DNA from: Aculops lycopersici
Taxonomy: Eukaryota > Arthropoda > Arachnida > Trombidiformes > Eriophyidae
Assembly (NCBI GenBank): GCA_015350385.1
Contig: WNKI01000002.1
Span: forward strand, 1,310,989 to 1,374,988
Length of the DNA: 64,000 nucleotides
Direction: 5' to 3'
In this document: positions 1-8,923 of the stretch, piece after piece
Position numbering within the stretch: position 1 is the stretch's first letter
Layout of the letters: every line of letters begins with the position of its first letter
The notes under the pieces: generated by a model
The model's input: only the letters and a program-made list of their open reading frames with translations
The model's database searches: none
Told to the model about the DNA's origin: nothing
Made by a program: the position numbers and the translations under genes

Positions 1-3000
1 TGGCCTCACCGCAGCAATATCGGCGCCACCAACAACAGCGCTCTAAATCCCAAGGACGAGCTGCGAGCTCACAAATGGTGCCAGCAGCTCGACGTAGCAT
101 CGAAGTTGTATCAGGTGACGACTCAGATTTAACCAGTGAGATGGCAACAGGTGGCGAGAGCGAACAGGAAGTTGGCGGTGAGAACCAGTTGCCGGCAATT
201 ATTGGTCAAAAGAATCAAATTGCACAGAAACCTCTCAGTTATAACGTACAGCACCAGCACCAGCAGAGACCAAACCCTCAATTGCGACACCTGCCGCCGA
301 GTCAGGGCTACGAGCAACACCTACCTGTTATCCTATCGGAACAGGAGCGCTCCACTTCGGCAACCAGCAACGAGCAGTCGCCAATGTCGGCAGGCGGCGA
401 GCTCCGAGCGGAAGTGCCGTTGGCCTCGGCGCCGGAAGAGCCCAGGTTTGATCGAGCGCAGAGGTCGCCAAGTCGCCGCGTTGACAAGTACAGAGATCTC
501 GTGCGAAGTCCTGTGGCCGACTACATTCACAGTGGCTCCTATCCTACGGCCAACCGTTCGCCTGCTGACCATCTAGTGAGATCTAACATGCACATACAAC
601 AGCAGCAACAACAACCAGTGAGAGTTGATTATAGTCAGGTGCGACCAAAGGTGGATAGTCGCTGGAGTGATGGTAATAATAACACTGCCTCGACACAGGG
701 GCTGCCCTACGAGTTTACTCAGGCAACTTCCGGCAGAAATCACGGGCCGGAGGGCGCGGATTCTGGTGTGCACACTGCAACCACAACAATGGAGACGATG
801 AGGCAACGTGGCGGAGGGCAATATATGCAATCGCCTGGCGCCCAACTTCCGGCTTACGAGACGAACCCGACGAGGAGCGTCTCAAGGCAAACCATTATCA
901 AAACTCGGAGGCTCAGCGTGGATAGTGTTGAGTTGGCAACGACCATCGAGAAATCCATCAGAAAGTACAAACAGGAGACAAAACTTTTTGAGGAATTACA
1001 AAATCTCAAGCGAAGTCAGATCAGATCTGGACGAGCAAATGAGGCTCTGCTAGTGAAGAGGTTAATTGAGCATTTCAGCAACGAGGTAGCTCCGTTAGAT
1101 TTACTTGAACCCTACCATGGACCCTACACTTATAAATCCTACGAGCGCTTTCTCTACGATCAACTTAGGAAATTATCCCAATCGAATCAAGCCAAACTGT
1201 CAAAAGTGCTGACTGACGACCAACTTGAGGCCTACAATCAACAGCGCGACTTGTATCACACCCAATTGCAACGCCAACTCGAGGAGCTTGCAAACAACGA
1301 CGTCGAAGAGAGGAATTACGCCGACGAAGATTTGAAAGCTGAACTGGAGTTGAGGAAGGTGATGGAATCCGCAGATGGCCGGGATGACTCGAACAGTTTG
1401 ATCTTGGAAACTAGCGGAGCCTTAGAGGATATTCGAGTCAAGGGCAAGAGCGGTGACTCAATGAATATTCCGGAGAGTCACTCACTTGATGCTCAAAAGA
1501 TTGACCGGGAGCTAATTGAGCATAAGCAGCAATCAATCGACAAAACCTCAGCGGCCATGACTGAGATCGAGAAGGAGTTGGAACAACCGGAAGTTTTGGG
1601 AGGCAAGAGTGTGGAGACTCGAGAGGACCAAGGTCTTCGCAAGGCTAGCGTTTCGTCGATCAACTCATCAAGTCGCCGCTCCTCAGCTGACATTGAACGC
1701 GAGAGGATGCTTAGTTTACCATTGCGCACCGGAAGTGGCGATGAAGTCTCGCAAAATGCAAACGAGAATGACAATGAAGAGCAACAGGAAATAGAAACTG
1801 AGCCGTTCAAGGAGGAGATTCATCAAATTGTTGCGGAGCAAGCAAACTCGTTGGCTAGCTCTATTGTTGTTGACGCTTTGGGTAACGTTTCGCGAATTGG
1901 ATCAGCCAACAAGAGCATTCCGGCTGAAGAATCGTCATTGGATTGTGATCATGAGTTGAATGGATCATATCCAAGGGAAGACATCAACTACGAATTGGAG
2001 GCTGCCCCGGACGAGTATCAAAAGTCAACAAGTGGTAGTGAGAAACGCGAACTGATTCAGGGGGAAGTGCTTAAGAGCCCGCCGGGTGGCGGCCGCAGGC
2101 GAAGTGTGGTAAATATTGGCGACAAGATGGAGGTTATCTATCACAATGTTGGCATTGAAATTGACAAAGTCCCCGATGGCCCAGAGACGAGCGATGAACT
2201 ACAACAAACTCAGGTGTCGGTCGGTGAAAGTGTCGATGAACTAAAACAAAAGGACATAGAAGAGCAGCAGAAGGTTCAAGAGAAGTTGAAAAAATGCACC
2301 AGAGTTGATGAGGAAGAGGAGGACGTGGATGCTATCGATGAGAAAGAACCAGAACCAAAAGAGGAGAAGTCACAAGTTGAGCTAGATGCAGATGTGACAG
2401 AAGAGGAGCAATCGCAAGAGGAAATTGAAACTAAATCGAAAGATGATCCAGATCTACAAACTGCCAATTCAATCCAGAAACAATACCCGCAAACTCAAAT
2501 GTCTCGTGCTAGCGGAAGGCGAGTCTCCTCGCCACCAGCCATCGGGAGGTACGGTAGTGTTGACAGGAAGTCCTCGGTTACCTCCTCGCAAGACTATGTC
2601 GTCCAGCCAACAAAAAAGAAGCGATCCCAATCCATAGGAAGGCAGCAGTTTGTGGACCAGAAGCAGCAACAGTTTCCGGAAGCGCGCAAGGTTTTCAATG
2701 GCCACGATCTCGACGAGATGCACGCGGATCGTAGGAGTAAAAAGTCGAGCGGTAGTGCAACAGGTGTCGCCGAGGAGTCGTTGGTGCGGCGAGGAAGTCA
2801 AGAAGAGAGCGAACCACCTGTTGATGGTTATGATGATGGTGCTGGTGCTGGTGATAATGGGGGTCATGGGGACCAGGAGCAAGAAGAGAGAATAGCAACA
2901 GGGGAGGAGACAAGTAAAGTGAGCAAGCAGTTGAGTGACGAGGGCGAGGAGGTGGCCAAAGTGTTGGCTAAAATCGACAAGCTCGATGGGGAAAGCTCGA

Positions 3001-3794
3001 GGCAAAGTTCTTTTGGTGATCGCGCGACCGACGAGGGATTTGTTTCGCGGAGTACAATCCAAAGGTCGAGCCAACGGATCGAGCTGACGCCTTTGGGGGG
3101 CCGCGACTCGATAGCTAGCGTGAGTTCGAATGGCGGCGGAAGCGGCGAGGCAACCGCAGCAGTTGCGCACAAGAAGCAAAAGCCTAAAATGGAACGCTCT
3201 TTTATACCCAAGGGTAGATACGTGATCCAGGTGCCAATAGGTGAAATTCAGGCGCGATGGTCGGAGGTGAAGCAGAGAGAAAGAGTGAAGCGTAGAGCAC
3301 ATGATGGAGGACTGAAAAGATTGGAAATGCACTACGACGATGGCGACAACCACCAAGCACAACAGGAGCCGACGCAGTTGCTTTGGATCGGGGTCGGCGA
3401 GCACCATCAAGCTCATCAAAATTTGAGCATCGAGCGGCGACTTGACAGTATGGCAAAGTCGCAACCAAATCTCACCGACAACGAGGACCAGCGAATCGAG
3501 TTAACGATGCAAGACTCGAAGGATTTCAATGGAAACTACATACTTTTATATGAAATCAACAAACACAAACACAAGCGCCAACAGGTGGGTCACGAGGGAG
3601 AAGCCGCAATGGAAACCTCAAAGGTGACGCAGCAGAAGCCGCAACGAAGAGATGGTTCCGCTACTCAGATTTGGTGTCACCGAAGAGCCATAAGAATTTT
3701 AGATGTTAGGAGTTTGAAGAGAACTCTTTCTCTACCTGAGTCTTTGATTTACTCGAACGATTTGTTGAAAAAGTTCAACATCTTGAAATTGTAA
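1..3794 (+). CDS. Unrecognised large low-complexity protein, 5' partial
   Basis: I do not recognise this protein. The frame is open from base 3 to the TAA at 3792-3794 (1263 codons), and the codons before the first in-window ATG (75) are open to the edge, so the true start probably lies outside the window. The first third is Gln/Pro/Ser-rich. A charged, probably coiled-coil core lies at about 900-1320 (TTIEKSIRKYKQETKLFEEL, then GPYTYKSYERFLYDQLRKL) and looks like the most conserved part. Next comes a long Glu/Asp/Lys/Ser-rich stretch, then a basic C-terminal section starting near 3190 (SFIPKGRYVIQVPIGEI). No signal peptide, membrane segment or catalytic motif is visible. AATAAA lies only 10 bases after the stop (3804-3809), with another at 3944-3949. 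It could be a cytoskeletal or scaffold protein; that is only a guess from composition. Confidence 0.75.
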   Translation, partial: ASPQQYRRHQQQRSKSQGRAASSQMVPAARRSIEVVSGDDSDLTSEMATGGESEQEVGGENQLPAIIGQKNQIAQKPLSYNVQHQHQQRPNPQLRHLPPSQGYEQHLPVILSEQERSTSATSNEQSPMSAGGELRAEVPLASAPEEPRFDRAQRSPSRRVDKYRDLVRSPVADYIHSGSYPTANRSPADHLVRSNMHIQQQQQQPVRVDYSQVRPKVDSRWSDGNNNTASTQGLPYEFTQATSGRNHGPEGADSGVHTATTTMETMRQRGGGQYMQSPGAQLPAYETNPTRSVSRQTIIKTRRLSVDSVELATTIEKSIRKYKQETKLFEELQNLKRSQIRSGRANEALLVKRLIEHFSNEVAPLDLLEPYHGPYTYKSYERFLYDQLRKLSQSNQAKLSKVLTDDQLEAYNQQRDLYHTQLQRQLEELANNDVEERNYADEDLKAELELRKVMESADGRDDSNSLILETSGALEDIRVKGKSGDSMNIPESHSLDAQKIDRELIEHKQQSIDKTSAAMTEIEKELEQPEVLGGKSVETREDQGLRKASVSSINSSSRRSSADIERERMLSLPLRTGSGDEVSQNANENDNEEQQEIETEPFKEEIHQIVAEQANSLASSIVVDALGNVSRIGSANKSIPAEESSLDCDHELNGSYPREDINYELEAAPDEYQKSTSGSEKRELIQGEVLKSPPGGGRRRSVVNIGDKMEVIYHNVGIEIDKVPDGPETSDELQQTQVSVGESVDELKQKDIEEQQKVQEKLKKCTRVDEEEEDVDAIDEKEPEPKEEKSQVELDADVTEEEQSQEEIETKSKDDPDLQTANSIQKQYPQTQMSRASGRRVSSPPAIGRYGSVDRKSSVTSSQDYVVQPTKKKRSQSIGRQQFVDQKQQQFPEARKVFNGHDLDEMHADRRSKKSSGSATGVAEESLVRRGSQEESEPPVDGYDDGAGAGDNGGHGDQEQEERIATGEETSKVSKQLSDEGEEVAKVLAKIDKLDGESSRQSSFGDRATDEGFVSRSTIQRSSQRIELTPLGGRDSIASVSSNGGGSGEATAAVAHKKQKPKMERSFIPKGRYVIQVPIGEIQARWSEVKQRERVKRRAHDGGLKRLEMHYDDGDNHQAQQEPTQLLWIGVGEHHQAHQNLSIERRLDSMAKSQPNLTDNEDQRIELTMQDSKDFNGNYILLYEINKHKHKRQQVGHEGEAAMETSKVTQQKPQRRDGSATQIWCHRRAIRILDVRSLKRTLSLPESLIYSNDLLKKFNILKL

Positions 3795-4337
3795 GAGAAA
3801 AGGAATAAACTTTACACCAACTCTTCCTATCTCCCTCAATCGCTTGGGAAATGTGGAGGAGAGGAAAGAAGTTGATTAGTGCGCATTCTTTGCACCTGCC
3901 GATTCATTCGGGTACACGCTCGAGCTGCTTTCTGGAATGAGGAAATAAATTGCATTTACTTCACACATCTAGATGGTGAGAGTGAAGTTAATTAGTTCAT
4001 CTCTGACTTACAGCCCATCAAAAACTCAGCTCCCTGTACATCTCTCACTAGAAAAGGAGGAGGAGATAGAATAGTATTTTCCCAATAAAGTGGAAGATGA
4101 AGGAGGGAAAATGCTAGTGCTGAAACATTGAGTCTAGATTAGCCGGTCTCTTTCTGTGCAATACCAGAATTATATCAAATTATGTGCTGGTTGTCGATAG
4201 TATCTCTACCATATACTTCTTAGTTGAATGTGTTTATCGAGAATAATTTCTTATACGTTGTTCATTTCGATTTTAATTTCCCATTATAGCTTGCTCAATT
4301 GTGTTTGCCATGCAGCGGCCATCTAGAATTGGATGCT
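3795..4337. other. Intergenic spacer with poly(A) signals
   Basis: This 543-bp gap follows the first gene and precedes the next gene on the same strand. It holds two AATAAA signals (3804-3809 and 3944-3949) that could end the first transcript. Nothing resembling a coding region or RNA gene is seen in the rest; the last part is presumably promoter and 5' UTR of the downstream gene. Confidence 0.5.
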
Positions 4338-7300
4338 ATGTCGAACCAGATCAAAATTAGCCAAAGCGGGCTTGCAGTTTTGAGGAGAAGGATAATGTGT
4401 TGCCTATTAGCGACCCTGACCATAAGTCACCATTTTATAGTAACAAACTGCACTAATCACCACCCTAGCCTCTCAAACAATCACCGGCATCATAATCACC
4501 TTTTAGATATTACACCTCACAAGCATCAAGATCCCCAGTTTTTCCATCAGCATCAACATCAAGTCCACCGAAACAATCTACATCAGCACCATCAACCATC
4601 ACAAATGAGGTCTTCAAGCTCCAGATACGAAGCATTGCAATGCCTTGCCAAATTATACCAAAGGTCTGCTCAAATGGCCGTGCCTTCAATGGCCGCAATG
4701 TCCACAGGATTGGCGGCGAACCAAGGAAACAAGTTGCTATCGATGGAAGCTCAACATCTAGCACAGATTTCCGAGACTTTGAAATCATCAGTTATGTCGG
4801 AAATTTTAGGCAGCAACAAAACACTTGGAACTAGTGAAAACTTCAACAACACGAGAACAACAGCACCCTTGCAAACACCTGTTAATCCTCATCCTCAAGT
4901 GATCGTACTTCCACCTGTGATGCCAGTCGAGAGTGAATCCTACAAAGACGACGAGGAGGAAGCGGAGCTTGTTACTGAAAGCGAGCAAATGGAGCAGACG
5001 GAAAACGATGAAGTTGAGATGCCAATTGAAGATAGGAAAATGCCACCTCAAATCCAAGAGCAACCTCAAACTTCCGGTGAGAAGTCACGCGGCCAATTGT
5101 TCGTTGGCAAGCTCAAGAATCAGTTTGGTTTTGGCAAACAGCAAGAGTGGCGACGTCAGTCTAGCGACTCGACTATCGTCCTCGATAACCAACAAGAAAT
5201 TAGAGGCAAAATAAGACGAGTTAAGCGGCAAACTGAAAGTAGCGATACTAGTAGTAGTAGTAGTAATAGTAGTGGTAGAGGCCAGCAACAACCTGTTTCT
5301 GGCAATGAAATGCAACCGGCTATCAATCAGCTGGTTCGCGTCTTGGTCAACACAATTGATGCTGTCAGCACGAGAAATCAACTGGGCCGACCTCAAGCTT
5401 CTTCCTCCATTTCCTCAATTTACAACGATAATAATGCTCAATCTTTAGTGAATACTCTAACACCTGTAGCTCAACAGGTGTCCTCTTTGGTAATCCGAAG
5501 AATAATCGACGATATGCCAGTGAGAATGGCGAATATGGGCCAATTGGCAGAAAAGTTAATCAATACACTAACAGTAAATAATCCAGTTATATTGAACTCG
5601 CCATTGTTGCATAGGACTCGCTTGGCCGGCGATGGCAATTCTAATACCAACAACAATAATAATGATCAGTCTCAAGTTAGGCCAATGCCAAGTACCATAA
5701 ATCTAAGCTCACCTCAAGCCATAAATCCGAATTTGAATCCAATGGTCGACTCAGTCTCAACTGCATTGAGATCGGTTATAATGGATTTAAACAATAGCAT
5801 TATACGCCAGAGTACAGAAAGAATGAGGTTGGCGATAATGAATGCAATACTAAGAAACAAAACCACCCAAGGAGCCACCACAACGTCCAAACCACGAGAC
5901 ATAACGGAGGATGAGAAATTCTTACGAAATTTAAACGAGCTTACAATGACAAGCCTGAATCAAAAGGAGTCCAGTCAGAATACCACCAGTTTAGGGAGGG
6001 AGAAACAAACAAAGAGAAGGTCAAAGAGAAGTATCGGCAGTATGCTCATTTATGGTCCGTTTAGTAAATTTTATCTGGCTATGATGTTGAACAAGATGAT
6101 CAAGTACCAATCATCGGTCTTGGGTCAAGCTGTTATGGGCGAGCTGGTGCGTCGTTATGTGATTCCCTCGTTCAATGGGGCCCTTGGTGGTGCAAATCTG
6201 CTAAATCAAATGAAACAAATGGTAACAGGTGGCCAGCAGGCGACTGGTTTGGATAAAAACGGATTGGTTAATCTTTTAACGATAGCATCGGGTACAAAGA
6301 GCCAGAGTTTTAATTTGCCTAATTCGAGTTTGAGTAATAGTAGCGACATCCAAAGACTTGAGCAAATGTTAGCATCTTTAACCTCCACGGCCTCACAGCA
6401 GCAACCTGTTCCTTCCAATGCTCCAGCTCAGAACATTGGAAGTGACCTCGACTGTTTCCAGCTTTTGGGCAACTTAGTTGGCGGATCTGATAAATCAAGT
6501 CTTATGCCTGCCATCAATTCCGATGATATGACGCAAATGTGGCAAACAATATTGACTGGCGGAACGGGATTAACAGGTGGCCAACAAGTGGCTAGTTTAC
6601 TGGCAAATATGATTGAAAATCCACCCATAAGTGTGAATCAGAATGGAGTAACTTTGAGTCTACCTTCATCTCAATCGACAGTCACTATTCCGAATCTAAA
6701 TTCGGTGCTTAGAGGTCATCATAACAATCTAATGAGACCACTCGGTTCCATTTCCGAAGGTACAAATATATTGAGAGGCAGGCTTGAGACTATATTGCAA
6801 AATAACAGCAACCAGGACGACGACGAAAACGAAGTCGAGGATCGGCAACAACAAAACCATGTTGACCACCGAAACGACTCTTTTGTGGAGACTAGAAACC
6901 ATCACTATCACAATTCGAAGCCATTGAAGCATTTTAAGTATGATAGTAATCATCATAACAGCAACAATAACAAGAGAATACCACCTAAAAGTCCCTACGA
7001 TATTCCGCACGCAAACGGAAACGAGTTGTTTAGGAATGACAAGACGTATCTAAAGCTCCAAGATTTAATGAATGATTACCTCAGACATGCGAGTCCAATA
7101 CAATTGCTTGAGTTGTTGGGACAGCAAAATTCTAGTGACAGCAACAGTGTGCAGACTAGAGGTCAACAGCAAGAGCTTAAAAAGTCACAACTTCAGGTGG
7201 ACGAGTTGGCCGAAAGTATCATGAATAAAACTATGACCATGATGTTGAAGAAGAATTTGAATGGCGAAAAAGGTGAGCTTGTTAGAGAGACGGCAAATTT

Positions 7301-8642
7301 AATTGGAGACTCGTTTGCTCAACTAATTAAAAACGATATGAACTCGATGGACCAAGCGACAAACTCAAGCCAGGTGAAGCCTACAGCAAGTTTTCAGGCT
7401 GGAAGTCGATCGAATTTGTTTATAGATGACAATCGAAAAATTCTTCCATCACAAAAGATGTCAGGGTCTAATGTAAATAATACAGTACTGCCAAGAGGAG
7501 CCCATCAAATCCAGAATTTCCAACCTGCAAATAAGTACCATAGGGGATACATTGTGCCAAATGCGAGACCAAGCCACCGGGAGAGTGCACATCAAGATCA
7601 AAATTTTACGCAAAGCTCCTTACCATCAATCGAGGAAGTGGCGAATGAACAGTTACCTGCCACAATCAATCCAAACCCGAGTGACGCGAACCTGGAATTG
7701 ACCACAATTATCTATGTGGAGGACGAGACCATGCAAGAGACAGGAACTCATAGTATAAATCCAACGCCAATTCCAACGAAACCACCCCCTTTACCGAAAG
7801 GATTTGAGCAAGCAAAGTTTAAGCAACCATTTAGACAACTGCAACCTGAGATCAGATTACCTCTGCAAAAACAGTTACCGGGAGTGGTGCAAACTCTAGA
7901 AGAAAAGAGTCGCGCTGAGTCTAAAGAGAATCAGGAAGTCGCCAGTAGCCAGATTTCAGGTCAACAAAAGCAACAGCAGCAATCTAACAACCAAACTGGA
8001 CTCAACAATATAGCAATGGCATTGAATGTGATGAATATGGTGCTTTTGAACCAGAAACTTGCCAAAAACAAGACAGATGAACGAAGATCTCGCGAGCACC
8101 GAGACAGACTCAAGCTTAAGGTGCAGCCGAGAAGACAAAAGTTGCCAATTATTCAGCCAATTTTAATAACACACGGAAACTGGCAACAGCCGCAACCTTT
8201 AAAATTGACCTCAAATTCGAGTCAAGTATCAACAAATACCACAGCATCGACAACGACTTCTACACCACCTCTAACGATCAAGACGGAAGAGCCATCAAAT
8301 TTATCAAACCATCGAACGCAAACAAATCACATTAGACAAAACGTCTCGCTTTTGGTGGCAACGGAGTCAAATGAATTGACTAATAGTATGAATAGTAATG
8401 GCCACTTCAACAAAACCAACAAGAAACAGAGTTATACCTTTCAACCGCTTGAAGTCGGGCAGCAATCGGTCTCAACACCAGGTGTCGTGTATGCGAGCGA
8501 GAGTGGCAACAAAGGTGATCAATCAAGCAATTTGAGTTCACAGGTGGCCACCGAGAGGCCAATTGATGCGAATGTTAACTCGAATGAGGAGCACGCGAAT
8601 CGATGGAACGATGTGCTGAAGCACATAACTCTAGCCAACTAA
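4338..8642 (+). CDS. Large secreted preproprotein with two dibasic (furin-type) sites, unknown family
   Basis: I do not recognise the family. The first in-frame ATG is at 4338; a second ATG at 4395 begins a better signal-peptide core (MCCLLATLTISHHFIV). The 1434-residue product has His-rich and Asn/Gln/Ser-rich stretches and many NxS/T sites, as expected of a secreted protein. Two proprotein-convertase sites are visible: RRVKR ending at residue 297 and RRSKR ending at residue 564, the latter followed by SIGSMLIYGPFSKFYLAMML. Between and after them lie Ala/Leu/Met-rich amphipathic helical segments, two of which share a TGGQQ element (around 6225 and 6575). There is no transmembrane segment besides the signal. 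AATAAA lies at 8655-8660, 12 bases past the stop. It could be an extracellular-matrix or cuticle component processed in the secretory pathway; the frame is secure, the function is not. Confidence 0.8.
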   Translation: MSNQIKISQSGLAVLRRRIMCCLLATLTISHHFIVTNCTNHHPSLSNNHRHHNHLLDITPHKHQDPQFFHQHQHQVHRNNLHQHHQPSQMRSSSSRYEALQCLAKLYQRSAQMAVPSMAAMSTGLAANQGNKLLSMEAQHLAQISETLKSSVMSEILGSNKTLGTSENFNNTRTTAPLQTPVNPHPQVIVLPPVMPVESESYKDDEEEAELVTESEQMEQTENDEVEMPIEDRKMPPQIQEQPQTSGEKSRGQLFVGKLKNQFGFGKQQEWRRQSSDSTIVLDNQQEIRGKIRRVKRQTESSDTSSSSSNSSGRGQQQPVSGNEMQPAINQLVRVLVNTIDAVSTRNQLGRPQASSSISSIYNDNNAQSLVNTLTPVAQQVSSLVIRRIIDDMPVRMANMGQLAEKLINTLTVNNPVILNSPLLHRTRLAGDGNSNTNNNNNDQSQVRPMPSTINLSSPQAINPNLNPMVDSVSTALRSVIMDLNNSIIRQSTERMRLAIMNAILRNKTTQGATTTSKPRDITEDEKFLRNLNELTMTSLNQKESSQNTTSLGREKQTKRRSKRSIGSMLIYGPFSKFYLAMMLNKMIKYQSSVLGQAVMGELVRRYVIPSFNGALGGANLLNQMKQMVTGGQQATGLDKNGLVNLLTIASGTKSQSFNLPNSSLSNSSDIQRLEQMLASLTSTASQQQPVPSNAPAQNIGSDLDCFQLLGNLVGGSDKSSLMPAINSDDMTQMWQTILTGGTGLTGGQQVASLLANMIENPPISVNQNGVTLSLPSSQSTVTIPNLNSVLRGHHNNLMRPLGSISEGTNILRGRLETILQNNSNQDDDENEVEDRQQQNHVDHRNDSFVETRNHHYHNSKPLKHFKYDSNHHNSNNNKRIPPKSPYDIPHANGNELFRNDKTYLKLQDLMNDYLRHASPIQLLELLGQQNSSDSNSVQTRGQQQELKKSQLQVDELAESIMNKTMTMMLKKNLNGEKGELVRETANLIGDSFAQLIKNDMNSMDQATNSSQVKPTASFQAGSRSNLFIDDNRKILPSQKMSGSNVNNTVLPRGAHQIQNFQPANKYHRGYIVPNARPSHRESAHQDQNFTQSSLPSIEEVANEQLPATINPNPSDANLELTTIIYVEDETMQETGTHSINPTPIPTKPPPLPKGFEQAKFKQPFRQLQPEIRLPLQKQLPGVVQTLEEKSRAESKENQEVASSQISGQQKQQQQSNNQTGLNNIAMALNVMNMVLLNQKLAKNKTDERRSREHRDRLKLKVQPRRQKLPIIQPILITHGNWQQPQPLKLTSNSSQVSTNTTASTTTSTPPLTIKTEEPSNLSNHRTQTNHIRQNVSLLVATESNELTNSMNSNGHFNKTNKKQSYTFQPLEVGQQSVSTPGVVYASESGNKGDQSSNLSSQVATERPIDANVNSNEEHANRWNDVLKHITLAN

Positions 8643-8923
8643 TCCAATTTACCCAATAAAAAGTTGATCAATTTATGGTCCCGTAAAGAGTGTGAACGAC
8701 TATTTGTTTGCACGAGACTCCCAGATTATAATTGGGTTTATTTCCATGGAAACTCGATGGCTAGCAGTCACCGGAAGTTGCGGTTTCATTCTCAATTCTT
8801 TCTCTAAGCATTTCAGTGACTATCATATTAGCAAAAGAAAGTGGGAAAAGTGCACAGTTGTTACAATTTTCTAATCAACTTGAGGTAAAAAAGCGATAGA
8901 TAAGATATCGAGGGTTGAAAGTC
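8643..8923. other. Short intergenic spacer
   Basis: This spacer separates two plus-strand genes. It contains AATAAA at 8655-8660 for the upstream gene. Nothing else is recognised; it must contain the promoter and leader of the TRPV gene. Confidence 0.45.

Noticed and set aside
2469..3464. 331-codon open frame on the minus strand opposite the first gene
   Set aside because: It lies wholly antisense to a continuous plus-strand frame, has no domain, and its Leu/Ser/Cys-rich composition is what an antisense of a Gly/Glu/Arg-rich gene gives.
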